In this document: positions 27,791 through 36,690 of the stretch, piece by piece
Layout of the letters: each line of letters starts with the position of its first letter
Numbering within the stretch: the stretch's first letter is position 1
Assembly (NCBI RefSeq): GCF_005886875.1
Contig: NZ_PNBY01000034.1
Span: forward strand, 1-64,000
DNA: 64,000 nucleotides
Origin: Pseudoalteromonas aurantia
GTDB taxonomy: Bacteria > Pseudomonadota > Gammaproteobacteria > Enterobacterales > Alteromonadaceae
Direction of reading: 5' to 3'
The notes under the pieces: generated by a model
Seen by the model: only the letters and a program-made list of their open reading frames with translations
Told to the model about the DNA's origin: nothing
Database searches by the model: none
Translations under genes and position numbers: made by a program

Positions 27791-29164
27791 ATGAAAAAGT
27801 TTAACCGCCGTGATTTTTTAAAAGCAGCCAGTGCAACGGCAGCAGCCAGTGTTGTAGCCGGGTGTGCGCAAACAAATACATCACTCCCCCAATCGCCAGC
27901 AGCTCAGGGCCAATCTGTTATAGGATTGGTAGTACCAAAAATGCCAATTGTACGTGTTGGCTTTATTGGTGTTGGGCAGCGTGGCTATGGGCATGTAAAA
28001 CGCATGAGCCATATTGAAGGCACAAAAATAGTCGCAATTTGTGACACTCATGACGAAGTTTTGGAACGTTCTGCTCAATATTTAGTTGATAAGGGAGTAG
28101 AAAAGCCAGCATTATATTCTGGGGGCGAACGAGCTTATCAACAAATGCTAGCGCGTGATGATATTGATATAGTGATTATTTCTACTCCGTGGGCATGGCA
28201 TGCTCCGATGGCTATCGATACCATGAATAGCGCAAAGCATGCCTTTGTGGAGGTGCCTCTGGCCTTGACGGTAGATGAAATGTGGCAAATTGTAGATACC
28301 GCAGAGCGTACTCAGAAAAACTGTATGATGATGGAAAACGTCAACTATGGTCGTGATGAGTTGATGGTACTAAATATGGTTAGGCAGGGCTTGTTTGGCG
28401 AATTATTGCATGGTGAAGCCGCTTATATTCATGAATTACGTTGGCAAATGAAAGAGGTTGAGCATAAGACAGGCTCATGGCGTACTGAGTGGCATGCAAA
28501 GCGCGACGGTAATTTATACCCAACCCATGGCCTAGGACCCGTTTCACAGTATATGAATATTAACCGGGGTGATCGCTTTGATTATCTAACCTCTATGAGT
28601 TCACCTGCGTTAGGCCGAAGCGCTTATGCCAAACGTGAATTTGCAGCGGGGCATCAACGTAATCAGCTCGATTATATCGCGGGTGATATGAACACCACGA
28701 TAATTAAAACCGTTCAAGGTCGCAGTATTATGGTACAGCACGATACAACCACGCCAAGGCCTTATTCTCGTCATAATTTAATTCAAGGGACCAATGGTGT
28801 GTTTGCTGGTTTCCCAAACCGGATTGCCTTAGAAAATAATGGCAGTAAGAGTTTTCATGAATGGGATCATGATATGCAGGCTTGGTACGATAAATATGAT
28901 CACCCTCTTTGGGTTAAAATGGGAGAAGAAGCACAGCGCAATGGGGGCCATGGTGGCATGGACTTTTTGATGTTTTGGCGGATGATTTATTGTTTACGTA
29001 ATGGTGAGCCGCTTGATCAAGATGTCTATGATGGAGCAGCGTGGTCTGTTATATCACCATTATCTGCACAATCGGTTGCAAACCGCAGTAATTCTGTTGA
29101 TATACCTGACTTTACGCGTGGCGCATGGAAAAATGCGAAACCACTTGGCATTGTTGGCGCATGA
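27791..29164 (+). CDS. GH109 family glycosidase (Gfo/Idh/MocA fold), Tat-exported
   Basis: A 457-residue protein with twin-arginine signal ([10 protein letters not shown]) followed by VVAGC, a possible lipobox, so it may be a Tat-exported lipoprotein. The Rossmann motif [17 protein letters not shown] binds NAD. Segments such as [24 protein letters not shown] and YPTHGLGPV are those of glycoside hydrolase family 109, whose known members are NAD-dependent alpha-N-acetylgalactosaminidases. The gene follows an amino-sugar-type kinase and nucleotidyltransferase, which fits release and salvage of GalNAc. The exact linkage cleaved is inference. Confidence 0.88.
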   Translation: MKKFNRRDFLKAASATAAASVVAGCAQTNTSLPQSPAAQGQSVIGLVVPKMPIVRVGFIGVGQRGYGHVKRMSHIEGTKIVAICDTHDEVLERSAQYLVDKGVEKPALYSGGERAYQQMLARDDIDIVIISTPWAWHAPMAIDTMNSAKHAFVEVPLALTVDEMWQIVDTAERTQKNCMMMENVNYGRDELMVLNMVRQGLFGELLHGEAAYIHELRWQMKEVEHKTGSWRTEWHAKRDGNLYPTHGLGPVSQYMNINRGDRFDYLTSMSSPALGRSAYAKREFAAGHQRNQLDYIAGDMNTTIIKTVQGRSIMVQHDTTTPRPYSRHNLIQGTNGVFAGFPNRIALENNGSKSFHEWDHDMQAWYDKYDHPLWVKMGEEAQRNGGHGGMDFLMFWRMIYCLRNGEPLDQDVYDGAAWSVISPLSAQSVANRSNSVDIPDFTRGAWKNAKPLGIVGA

Positions 29165-29171
29165 ATAGAGT

Positions 29172-29200
29172 TAGGGTGTTTTAATCATTAAATCGCCCTA
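29172..29200 (+). terminator. Probable terminator after the GH109 gene
   Basis: TAGGGTG (29172-29178) pairs with CGCCCTA (29194-29200), with one G-T pair, followed by TTTATTG. The stem is short. Confidence 0.5.
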
Positions 29201-29323
29201 TTTATTGCTGTTAATATGTATTTATTTATGATTGCTTTACATGTGTTTAGTGTGAGTAATGGTCGCCAAAGTCGCTATCGGCGGCTACAATAGCCATGTC
29301 TATATTTCCTTTAGAGAGCAGTA

Positions 29324-29578
29324 ATGAAACTGTCAGTTGAGATCAGTAAATATCCACTTCATAGTGATTATATTCCATTTATTAAAGAGTTCATTGACCG
29401 CTTAAATCAAAATCTAGAACTAAAAGTTATTACCAATACTATGTCTACCCAGGTGTTTGGTGACTATGATTTAGTTATGCAGACGCTACAGTCAGAAATG
29501 AAGCGCTCGTTCATTACTTATGGAAAAATCGTTTTTGTGTGTAAATTTATTTCCGGTGACTTGTCCGCCAATGATTGA
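29324..29578 (+). CDS. YkoF-like thiamine/HMP-binding domain protein
   Basis: An 84-residue soluble protein resembling the YkoF/MTH1187 (DUF77) fold, with the typical start VEISKYPLHSDYIPFIKEFIDRLN. In Bacillus, YkoF binds thiamine or its pyrimidine moiety. It overlaps the PnuT-like gene by 8 bases, and that gene overlaps the ThiK-like gene by 8 bases, so the three form a coupled operon. A thiamine-handling role is inferred from family and context. No THI-box riboswitch was seen in the roughly 120 bases upstream. Confidence 0.75.
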   Translation: MKLSVEISKYPLHSDYIPFIKEFIDRLNQNLELKVITNTMSTQVFGDYDLVMQTLQSEMKRSFITYGKIVFVCKFISGDLSAND

Positions 29579-30203
29579 ATTTATACGAGGCGTACTTTCT
29601 GGTTTTACCGCGATGTCGTATTGGGAGTATATTGCTGTATTGCTCTCTTTGGCATACTTACTATTGGCCATCAAAGAGAATCGCTTGTGTTGGCCTGCTG
29701 CATTTATCAGTACGTTTATTTACACGGTGATGTATTGGAATGGGGCTTTAGTTATGGAGTCTGCGCTGAATTTTTATTACATGATAATGGCGGTTGTTGG
29801 CTGGAGAATGTGGCAAAAAACGCAGGAGCAATCCATAGTGCCCATTGTGTCTTGGTCGCTTGACCGACACATTAAAATTATCATAGTGACCAGTATAATT
29901 GCTGTCATATTAGGTTATTTGACGGATAAATATATCAGTGCTGAACTGGCATACCTCGATAGCTTTACCACCTGTTTTGCGATCGTTACCACGTACTTAG
30001 TGGCTAAAAAGGTGTTGGAGAATTTTTTATATTGGATAGTGATTGATACTGCTTCAATCTATTTATATTTTGCAAAAGGCTATTATCCAACGCTGGTTTT
30101 ATTTGTTTTTTATACCGTGTTGGTGTGTTGGGGTTACAAACGTTGGTATGATGAACATGAGCAACGTGAAGGCCAATCATTAGCAAAATTAGAATATGAC
30201 TAA
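29571..30203 (+). CDS. pnuT: PnuC-family transporter, probably thiamine (PnuT)
   Basis: A polytopic membrane protein of 210 residues with about seven hydrophobic segments and PnuC-family motifs: KENRLCWPAAFISTFIYTV in the first half, and LVAKKVLENFLYWIVIDTAS with the WxxW-like region near the C-terminus. PnuC relatives move vitamins by facilitated diffusion, trapped by a kinase. The adjacent ThiK-like kinase and YkoF-like protein point to thiamine rather than nicotinamide riboside. The frame extends upstream to 29520, but the ATG at 29571 overlapping the previous stop is the more natural start. Confidence 0.82.
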   Translation: MIEFIRGVLSGFTAMSYWEYIAVLLSLAYLLLAIKENRLCWPAAFISTFIYTVMYWNGALVMESALNFYYMIMAVVGWRMWQKTQEQSIVPIVSWSLDRHIKIIIVTSIIAVILGYLTDKYISAELAYLDSFTTCFAIVTTYLVAKKVLENFLYWIVIDTASIYLYFAKGYYPTLVLFVFYTVLVCWGYKRWYDEHEQREGQSLAKLEYD

Positions 30204-30993
30204 CCCGCCGGTTGATTTAACTGCGCTAGCTCAAGCATTGTTACCGACATTGCATGTAGAGGGTATTGAACGCCTAGCTCGAGGGTTAAGTAACGATAAC
30301 TTCCTATTACAGACTAACCAAGGAAAGTTACTATTAAAATGCTATAAAGGCGAGGTGCCAGTACCTATTTTAAATATTCAAAATACGCTTGCGGATATGG
30401 GGATCACGCAATCGGTTAGGGCATACGACTGTGATAAGCGTATTGCGTTATTTGAGTTTATTGAAGAGGTAGCCCCGTTTACCGCGCTTGATGTAAATCT
30501 TATTCAATGTTTGGTGACTTTACATGAATACCAAGGGCTGGATAATACAGCCCCTATCGATATAATCAGCTTTGTGAAAAAGCTTACATTAAAAGAGCTC
30601 GACTGTGCTGAACATCATATGTTACGGGCTGTTAAATTGATTGAATCGTTGCCGCGAGAGCTGGCTTTTTGTCATAACGACTTGGTATTTGATAACCTAA
30701 TCAATGCGGATCGTGGGCCTAGATTAATTGATTTTGAGTATGCCCAGTATAATGATGTTTACTTTGATTTGGCTGCACTCAGTTGTAGCTTTAATTTGGA
30801 TACACACGCACAGGGGGCGTTATTAAAGACATATTACGCACATCGTTACTTCACTTTACCTGACTATGCTATCGGTAAATTAGTGGCGTATCAGGTTGTC
30901 TATCTATTATTGAGTATCGACTGGTATCAAAGCAGAGGAGCACACTCACATGTGAGGCCCCTCATTGCAAGACTACACAGTCTCGTTGACTAG
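30196..30993 (+). CDS. APH-fold kinase, thiamine kinase-like
   Basis: A 265-residue phosphotransferase of the aminoglycoside/choline kinase fold. Catalytic motif AFCHNDLVFDNLI and metal motif RLIDFEYAQYNDVYFDLA are complete. The opening LARGLSNDNFLLQ resembles ThiK/YcfN and choline kinases. It overlaps the PnuT-like gene by 8 bases and would phosphorylate the incoming substrate to trap it. Thiamine is inferred from the neighbours. Its 3' end overlaps the convergent HTH gene by 4 bases. Confidence 0.8.
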   Translation: MTNPPVDLTALAQALLPTLHVEGIERLARGLSNDNFLLQTNQGKLLLKCYKGEVPVPILNIQNTLADMGITQSVRAYDCDKRIALFEFIEEVAPFTALDVNLIQCLVTLHEYQGLDNTAPIDIISFVKKLTLKELDCAEHHMLRAVKLIESLPRELAFCHNDLVFDNLINADRGPRLIDFEYAQYNDVYFDLAALSCSFNLDTHAQGALLKTYYAHRYFTLPDYAIGKLVAYQVVYLLLSIDWYQSRGAHSHVRPLIARLHSLVD

Positions 30994-31172
30994 ATCCCGC
31001 CTAACCTTTGTGCTAGCTCTTTGTACTTTTCCACATCTGTTTTATCAAATATAGGCTGACCATCAGCATCATTATCTTTTGCAACAAGTAAGTTCTCCCT
31101 AGATAGTCTCCTTACACGCTCTACTTTTACGCCGAGAAATTCAGCTACTTGTTCAGTGGTCATCGGGGTCAT
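30990..31172 (-). CDS. Small helix-turn-helix protein (excisionase/MerR-like)
   Basis: A 60-residue protein beginning MTPMTTEQVAEFLGVKVERV, an AlpA/excisionase-type helix-turn-helix, with a wing-like segment ending in FDKTDVEKYKELAQRL. The frame is open far upstream, but the ATG at 31172 has AGAGGA 9 bases before it and the domain begins there. No phage or integrase gene is nearby, so it is probably a stand-alone DNA-binding protein. Its target is unknown. Confidence 0.65.
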   Translation of the reverse strand: MTPMTTEQVAEFLGVKVERVRRLSRENLLVAKDNDADGQPIFDKTDVEKYKELAQRLGGI

Positions 31173-31432
31173 AATAATAATCCTCTTGATATTATTTAAG
31201 CACAATGCGCTTGTTGTTATAGGGCTTTTGCTCTGTTTCGCATTGTTCGGTGAACACAAATGGCATGTTGCACCGACGAAAGTATAACTAAGCATAGTTA
31301 AATATCGCGTTTTTTGTGCAATGTATAGTGTTTTTTTGATTTTTAGATTAAAAATTAGGCATGTAGCGCACAAGTGCTAGTATTTGGCCATCGATAGCAT
31401 TATTATAAACACGGTTGAAAAACGGCTGTGTC

Positions 31433-31507
31433 GCTCTCGTGGTGAAATGGATATCACGTGGCCCTCCGGAGGCTAAGTTGAAGGTTCGATCCCTTCCGAG
31501 AGCGCCA
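31433..31507 (+). tRNA. tRNA-Arg (anticodon CCG)
   Basis: A 75-base cloverleaf with encoded CCA. The acceptor stem GCTCTCG pairs with CGAGAGC, the D stem is GTGA/TCAC, and the anticodon stem TGGCC/GGCTA (with one G-T pair and one mismatch at its ends) frames the loop CTCCGGA. The T arm is GAAGG TTCGATC CCTTC. Anticodon CCG reads CGG (Arg). Confidence 0.93.
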
Positions 31508-31732
31508 AACAGCTTTTAGGTTCATTTTTAAAGTGCGACAAAGTCGCATTTTGCTTTACGTCTTCCTTTTTTATTCCAGCGTATACTCTTCGATAGCCTC
31601 ATCACCATCCAGTATAGCCACTTTTACTTATACAAACTTTACTGATTGTATTTTACCCAGCTTAAAAAATATGCTTTAGTTACAGAATGTTTGATGGTGA
31701 ATTGTGGCGCTTTTAAAGTTTTGGCGAGTAGC

Positions 31733-32110
31733 ATGCGGTATTTAAAAACAATTATTTATGTTGATAACGTAGAAGAGGTGCTTGATTTTTACTATCAGGC
31801 TTTTGGGTTGAGTGCGCTTGAATTAACAGAAACAGCAGATTATGGTGAGTTAAACACGGGCCAAGTGACACTTGGGTTTGCCAGTCACCCCTATGCGCAA
31901 GCACAGTTTAAACAAAGCTATATACGGTCTCAGCCCAAACAGCCAGCATTGGGGTTTGAGTTAACTATGCTATGTAATAATGTCAGTGAAAGTTATGATA
32001 AAGCTGTTGCTGCAGGTGCTGAGCCGTTAATGCCACCATGTAGTAAAAATGAGCACACACAAGCTTATGTGCGTGCTATTGATGGTACCTTGGTAGCCTT
32101 AGTCAGTTAA
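31733..32110 (+). CDS. VOC (glyoxalase/bleomycin-resistance fold) family protein
   Basis: A 125-residue single-domain VOC protein: MRYLKTIIYVDNVEEVLDFY at the N-terminus and AGAEPLMPPCSKNEHTQAYVRAIDGTLVALV at the C-terminus give the paired beta-alpha-beta-beta-beta units. The function cannot be told; relatives range from lyases to antibiotic-binding proteins. The frame is open upstream to 31646, but the ATG at 31733 gives the usual start. It overlaps the convergent DUF2750 gene by 12 bases. Confidence 0.75.
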   Translation: MRYLKTIIYVDNVEEVLDFYYQAFGLSALELTETADYGELNTGQVTLGFASHPYAQAQFKQSYIRSQPKQPALGFELTMLCNNVSESYDKAVAAGAEPLMPPCSKNEHTQAYVRAIDGTLVALVS

Positions 32111-32449
32111 CGCTCGCGCTAAACCAGTTGGTTCGATTTCAAGGCATACATTTTCGTCATTCCAGTTCAGACCAAGTAATGCTTCGTCTTCATTGAGATC
32201 TTCAACCCACTCATCTAAAAACTCATCAAGTGCAATGGGTGTTGGTATATAGCCCTGCCATTCATCTTTACACTGAGCTTGCGCTTTTTCTGCGCTATCC
32301 CACACGAGTAAAACGTCAGTCGTTTCGAACTGGTTTGATTCACATACCACAACGCCACCATCTTCAGCACCCAGTGCCCATACCTGTTCACCGAGGCGAA
32401 CCTTTTCAACAAAGGTGACAAGTTCTGATTCAATTTCAATGTCGCTCAT
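32099..32449 (-). CDS. DUF2750 family protein
   Basis: An acidic soluble protein of 116 residues, with conserved QVWALGAEDGGVVV, LLVWDSAEKAQAQC and FLDEWVEDL segments that I recognise as DUF2750. The function is unknown. The frame continues upstream into the GST gene, but the ATG at 32449, preceded by AAAGG, is the natural start. It lies 26 bases downstream of the GST gene on the same strand and may share its transcript. Confidence 0.75.
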   Translation of the reverse strand: MSDIEIESELVTFVEKVRLGEQVWALGAEDGGVVVCESNQFETTDVLLVWDSAEKAQAQCKDEWQGYIPTPIALDEFLDEWVEDLNEDEALLGLNWNDENVCLEIEPTGLARALTD

Positions 32450-32475
32450 GGCGTATACCTTTTTAAATATGTTAT

Positions 32476-33054
32476 TTAGTTGCGTGGATCGCTTTGCTTT
32501 ATTCCTTTGCGTTGTGATTGAACGGTGTGAAAGTTCAATAAGGCAGCAAATGAGGTTAGATCGGTGAGTTCTCTGAACACGATCCAATCTAGCAAGCAGT
32601 ATAAACTGATCTGCAAGTACTGACAGTCTAAAAAGTGAGTTTTCACACATTGTTCATTTAAATCTAAAAGTACTTGCTCAATACGTTCCCTTTGTAGGTT
32701 AAAAAAGAGTACGTCACTGTGCGTGTCCAAGCCTGAGCGATCACAAATAAGTAGTTCAACCAACGAATCGTTACAGGCGTTAATATTTGTCAGCTGATTT
32801 TCTTGCCACCAAGTTGGCCTAGGCAAATCGTAGTGTTCATTTAGGTAACGAAAAATAACGTTAGAGTCACTTATTTGCTGTGATCCGTTCACTAAAAATG
32901 GGATTTTCCGAGCTGGGTTATGTGCTATGAGCTCCTTTCTCCCCTCGTCGGAAAAGATATCGAGGTGAATATACTCTATATCGAGGGCGTGATGAGCAAT
33001 GAATAATCGAATTCGGCGCGCGTAGGGGGATGTATCAGAACCAAATAGTTGCAT
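32476..33054 (-). CDS. Glutathione S-transferase family protein
   Basis: A 192-residue GST-like protein. The thioredoxin-fold N-terminal domain has MQLFGSDTSPYARRIRLF, with Ser/Tyr near the expected catalytic position, and the conserved cis-Pro/Ser-x segment NPARKIPFLVNGSQQISDSNVIFRY. The helical C-terminal domain is less conserved and somewhat short. Substrate unknown. Confidence 0.85.
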   Translation of the reverse strand: MQLFGSDTSPYARRIRLFIAHHALDIEYIHLDIFSDEGRKELIAHNPARKIPFLVNGSQQISDSNVIFRYLNEHYDLPRPTWWQENQLTNINACNDSLVELLICDRSGLDTHSDVLFFNLQRERIEQVLLDLNEQCVKTHFLDCQYLQISLYCLLDWIVFRELTDLTSFAALLNFHTVQSQRKGIKQSDPRN

Positions 33055-33082
33055 AGCAGTGTTCCTTTTCCAAATTTAACTC

Positions 33083-33107
33083 AAAAAAAAGCCGCAAAAA
33101 GCGGCTT
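33083..33107 (-). terminator. Intrinsic terminator after ppiC
   Basis: AAGCCGC (33089-33095) pairs with GCGGCTT (33101-33107). On the minus strand the stem is followed by a run of eight T. It lies 19 bases past the ppiC stop. Confidence 0.85.
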
Positions 33108-33125
33108 ATTGGCATAAGTATGAAC

Positions 33126-33407
33126 TTACTCAGTTCTACTTGTTACTTCAAGTAAATGGTAACCAAACTGTGTTTGAACAGGGCCTTGTACATCATTCAG
33201 TGGTGCAGCAAATACCACAGTATCGAACTCAGGGACCATCATACCAGGGCCAAACTCGCCAAGTGCTCCACCGTCTTGCCCTGAAGGACAACTAGAATAC
33301 TGCTTTGCTAATTCAGCAAAATCTTCACCGGCAGCAATGCGCGATTTTAAATCTAAACATTCCGCTTCACTATCTACTAGGATGTGCCTTGCGCTTGCAA
33401 CTGTCAT
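33126..33407 (-). CDS. ppiC: Parvulin-type peptidyl-prolyl isomerase
   Basis: A 93-residue single-domain cytoplasmic parvulin. The fold motifs are SARHILVDSEAECLDL, FAELAKQYSSCPSGQDGGAL, GEFGPGMMVPEFD and VQTQFGYHLLEV. It matches E. coli PpiC in length. It has its own terminator downstream. Confidence 0.94.
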   Translation of the reverse strand: MTVASARHILVDSEAECLDLKSRIAAGEDFAELAKQYSSCPSGQDGGALGEFGPGMMVPEFDTVVFAAPLNDVQGPVQTQFGYHLLEVTSRTE

Positions 33408-33484
33408 AACTTCTCCATATTTCGCTTGTGATTAATTTTTATTCACTATTTATTCTAATACACTTGTATTAAAAACTCACGATA

Positions 33485-34030
33485 TCATTGTAATGCTTTT
33501 TCTACGGCACTCACCATTTCGTCTGATAAAGGTTTAGTGCGGCTATTGAAGCGAGTAATCGTTTGTCTGTCTGCAGAGACTAAATATTTATAAAAATTCC
33601 ATTTTGGAGAGCTGGTTTTATCACCTAAGTGTTTGAAGATAGGGTTTGCGCTATCACCTCGTACATCTGATGTTGCTAACATATTAAAAGTCACCCCATA
33701 ATTAACGAAGCAAACTTTGGCTGTGTCTTTCTCATCATCTTCTTCTTGAAAAAAATCATCTGATGGGAAGCCCAATACTACTAACCCTTGGTCTTTATAC
33801 TTTTTGTGGAGTTTTTCTAAATCTTCAAATTGACCGGTGAAACCACAGTTACTGGCAGTGTTGACGATAAGCAAAGGCTTGTTTTTAAACTGGCACAAGT
33901 TAAGGGTGTCTTGAGAGCGTAATTTTCTTAATTCTACATTGGTAAAATCATCACATGTTGCAGCGAGTACTTGCGAGCTCAATAATAAGCTTGATGAAAT
34001 TAGAGTCAGTGTGAGTAATTTGTTTAGCAT
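33485..34030 (-). CDS. Glutathione peroxidase-family protein, exported
   Basis: A 181-residue thiol peroxidase of the GPx family with a signal peptide (cleavage likely after VLA, residue 23), hence periplasmic. The peroxidatic Cys62 is in NTASNCGFTGQF and the Trp motif KWNFYKYLV is intact. The usual FPCNQF motif reads FPSDDF, so the catalytic Gln is replaced by Asp92. The Cys of that motif is lost too. The physiological reductant and activity are therefore uncertain. It is transcribed away from the GNAT gene. Confidence 0.88.
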   Translation of the reverse strand: MLNKLLTLTLISSSLLLSSQVLAATCDDFTNVELRKLRSQDTLNLCQFKNKPLLIVNTASNCGFTGQFEDLEKLHKKYKDQGLVVLGFPSDDFFQEEDDEKDTAKVCFVNYGVTFNMLATSDVRGDSANPIFKHLGDKTSSPKWNFYKYLVSADRQTITRFNSRTKPLSDEMVSAVEKALQ

Positions 34031-34102
34031 TGCCTTTCCTTTGTTTAATGAACTCTTTTATGATACGCCAATAGACCTTGATTTGATCATCTTTCTTACA
34101 CT

Positions 34103-34597
34103 ATGACTATTAGAATTGCGGAACATCGAGATTTGCCTGCTATCGTTGCTGTTTACAATGAAACTATCGCCAGTCGTATGGTGACAGCGGATACTGAGCC
34201 TACGACTGTAGAAGCGCGTCGCCAATGGTTTTTTAGCCACACACCAAGGAGACCCTTATTTGTTTATGAATCCCAGGGAGTTGTGCTTGCTTGGTTGAGT
34301 TTTAAGTCATTCTATGGCCGCCCAGCTTACGCTGGAACGTGTGAAATAAGTATCTATATTACAGCCCTAGCAAGGGGGAAAGGGTTAGGTACTCAATTAC
34401 TGGAATTCGCTGAGCAGTATGCAATAAGCATTGACGTGGATACCTTACTCGGCTTCATTTTTTCACATAATGTGCCCAGTATAAAATTGTTCGAACGTCA
34501 GGGTTATAGTTGCTGGGGGAAGTTACCTCATATTGCCCGTATGGATGGCAAGCGGTTCAGTTTAACCATTCTTGGTAAGCAGTTAGGCAATGGGTAG
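34103..34597 (+). CDS. GNAT N-acetyltransferase, phosphinothricin/methionine-sulfoximine type
   Basis: A 164-residue acetyltransferase. It begins MTIRIAEHRDLPAIVAVYNE, and the acetyl-CoA binding motif is ITALARGKGLGTQLLEFAEQ. The Pat/MnaT-like start NETIASRMVTADTEP and the later HNVPSIKLFERQGY fit the phosphinothricin acetyltransferase-like subgroup. The natural substrate may be methionine sulfoximine or related compounds; this is inferred from family. No strong ribosome site is seen before the ATG. Confidence 0.82.
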   Translation: MTIRIAEHRDLPAIVAVYNETIASRMVTADTEPTTVEARRQWFFSHTPRRPLFVYESQGVVLAWLSFKSFYGRPAYAGTCEISIYITALARGKGLGTQLLEFAEQYAISIDVDTLLGFIFSHNVPSIKLFERQGYSCWGKLPHIARMDGKRFSLTILGKQLGNG

Positions 34598-34666
34598 CCT
34601 AGGTTTCTAACAAGTTAAAAAATTCGACTACACTACTTGTGTTAGGGCAAGGAATAGAAATGGATT

Positions 34667-36613
34667 ATGTCGAATAAAGTATTGATCATAGATAGTAATA
34701 GTGTGTTGGCAATGCGACTCAAAGTATTGTTTGAACTGTTAGGTGGGCAGGTTGAGCATATTCACTATAATATGCTTGATAAAGGAATTACTTTTACTCA
34801 TTATGATGTTATTGCCATCGCACATGGGATCCCTAGCCATTATTTAACGCTACTTTCCTCTTTAAAAGAGCATTGCAAACTCATCCTTTTAGCGCCAAAA
34901 CCAGATAATAACGAACATTTAGAAGTATTTAGCCAATTTAATAAAGCACTGCCGAATGGCATTGTAGTTTACCCTTTTTTTGCCAATAAAGAGATCACGC
35001 ATTTATTAGAGCGTGTATTAGAAGTCGGCGCAAGTCAACGCTTGGTGTTGCCAACAGTGCTATTAGTGGACCATGACGCTATACGTTTAGAGCTGCTAGC
35101 CATTAGTTTACGTGGGGCGCAGCTAACCGTATTTACCGCAACAACGATTGGCTCAGCATTAAAAGTAGCAAGTAAAGATCACATTGATTTATTGATCAGT
35201 GACTTTAATTTTGAAGACGGCACTGGCGTTGAGATGTTTGTGCAGCTTAAGGGGTTATCGCCAAATTGCCGCTGTTTATTGTTTACTTCCAGAGCAAGCC
35301 AAGTAGACATGATGGAAGCCATTCGACAGGGGGTTGAAGATGTATTACTGAAGCCGTTTGATGAAAGTGAATTACTGCAATCACTCCATAAATTATGGCA
35401 GACCGAGTTATTACGGCGGCAAAATCAAGAGTTGGTTGAACGACTACAAGAGACCGTTGATGCGCTAATTGAGCGGGATAGCTTATTACGAGTTATTTAC
35501 AAGCATACTCCAGACCCCATTGTTTTGTTTAAGCGCAGTGGTGCGATTATTGAAGCGAATGATGCGTCAATACGATTACTTAATTTGTCACAAAGCGAGA
35601 TACAAGCGCGTTCTCTGTATGATTTATTTGCGACTGACTGCACTGACTCTTTAAAATTGGCGATTAAAGAGGTGGGTATAAAGTGGCACTTTAATTGTGA
35701 GTTGGTATTACCACAGGCGTCAGGTGATATCCCTTTAATGGGCACTTTTAATGAAATAGATCATCATGGCGAAGTAGCATTTGCGGTTATATTTAAAAAT
35801 GTCGCGCACTTAAAGAAAAAACAGCAAGTTTTAGAAGAAGCCAAAGAGGTACTTGAAGCAGAAGTTCAAGCACGGACTTCGCAACTACAAAGTGCGAAAG
35901 ATGCTGCAGAGGCTGCGAATTTAAGCAAATCAGAATTTTTAGCCAATATGTCTCATGAATTACGTACTCCAATGCATTCTATTTTGAGCTTTGCGCGCTT
36001 TGGATTAGATAGGTTAAGCAGCGGGGAAGCACCAATAGACAAATTACAAAAATATTTATCAAGAATAGAAACCAGTGGTGAGCGGTTGCTATTGCTACTC
36101 AATAACCTTTTGGACTTATCTCGTTTGGATGCTGGTCGCTTTCCCTTTAATCCGAGTAATTATGATTTTACCAGTATTATTAAAACGGGTATTGATGATG
36201 TTGCTGGGAGTGCCTTGGCAAAAAAAATCCAATTTGAACTATGTGTCCCTTCAGCGCCTATTTTGTTGTATTGTGATCAAGATCAAATGAATCAAGTGGT
36301 GCGTAATCTATTGGGAAATGCACTAAAATTCAGCCCTGAGAATAGCCAGATTAAGGTGGCTGTTGATTTAATCGGAAATAAAGTTGCCGTGGCCATTAGC
36401 GATCAGGGCGTTGGGATCCCCGATGATGAGCTTGAGCAGGTTTTTTCGAAGTTTGTGCAAAGTAGTAAAACCAATAATGGCGCTGGTGGTACGGGTTTAG
36501 GATTGGCGATTTGCAAGGAATTTATATTGCTACACAAAGGCTGTATTTATGCCAGTAACAATGAGTTTGGAGGTGCGACAGTCCACATAGAGTTGCCATT
36601 GAGTCAGCATTAA
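34667..36613 (+). CDS. Cytoplasmic hybrid sensor histidine kinase (REC-REC-PAS-HK)
   Basis: A 648-residue soluble kinase without membrane segments. Residues 1-120 look like a degenerate receiver with no clear phospho-Asp site. Residues 125-245 form a second receiver with D179 in LLISDFNFEDG and a C-terminal Lys in LLKPFDES. A PAS domain (about 265-380) and a coiled linker lead to HisKA, with H430 in MSHELRTPMHS. The HATPase has N box VVRNLLGNALKF, G1 SDQGVGIPDDE and G2 GGTGLGLAICKEF. The receivers precede the kinase, so it may itself receive phosphate from another kinase. The adjacent response regulator (36691-37824) is the probable partner. Confidence 0.9.
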   Translation: MSNKVLIIDSNSVLAMRLKVLFELLGGQVEHIHYNMLDKGITFTHYDVIAIAHGIPSHYLTLLSSLKEHCKLILLAPKPDNNEHLEVFSQFNKALPNGIVVYPFFANKEITHLLERVLEVGASQRLVLPTVLLVDHDAIRLELLAISLRGAQLTVFTATTIGSALKVASKDHIDLLISDFNFEDGTGVEMFVQLKGLSPNCRCLLFTSRASQVDMMEAIRQGVEDVLLKPFDESELLQSLHKLWQTELLRRQNQELVERLQETVDALIERDSLLRVIYKHTPDPIVLFKRSGAIIEANDASIRLLNLSQSEIQARSLYDLFATDCTDSLKLAIKEVGIKWHFNCELVLPQASGDIPLMGTFNEIDHHGEVAFAVIFKNVAHLKKKQQVLEEAKEVLEAEVQARTSQLQSAKDAAEAANLSKSEFLANMSHELRTPMHSILSFARFGLDRLSSGEAPIDKLQKYLSRIETSGERLLLLLNNLLDLSRLDAGRFPFNPSNYDFTSIIKTGIDDVAGSALAKKIQFELCVPSAPILLYCDQDQMNQVVRNLLGNALKFSPENSQIKVAVDLIGNKVAVAISDQGVGIPDDELEQVFSKFVQSSKTNNGAGGTGLGLAICKEFILLHKGCIYASNNEFGGATVHIELPLSQH

Positions 36614-36690
36614 AGCATTTAACATACTAGCATTCATGTAAATCACGACTATAAATAGAATGAGTGAGATAACACAAAAGGAATAAACTT

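Noticed and set aside
29204..29323. Possible TPP riboswitch before the thiamine operon
   Set aside because: No CTGAGA or paired THI-box elements could be found by eye. The inverted segment TCGCTATCGGCGGCTACAATAG forms no convincing aptamer.
30990..31507. Small excisionase-like gene next to tRNA-Arg as a trace of an integrated element
   Set aside because: No integrase, no repeated tRNA 3' end and no other phage or island gene was found nearby. Flanking genes are ordinary.
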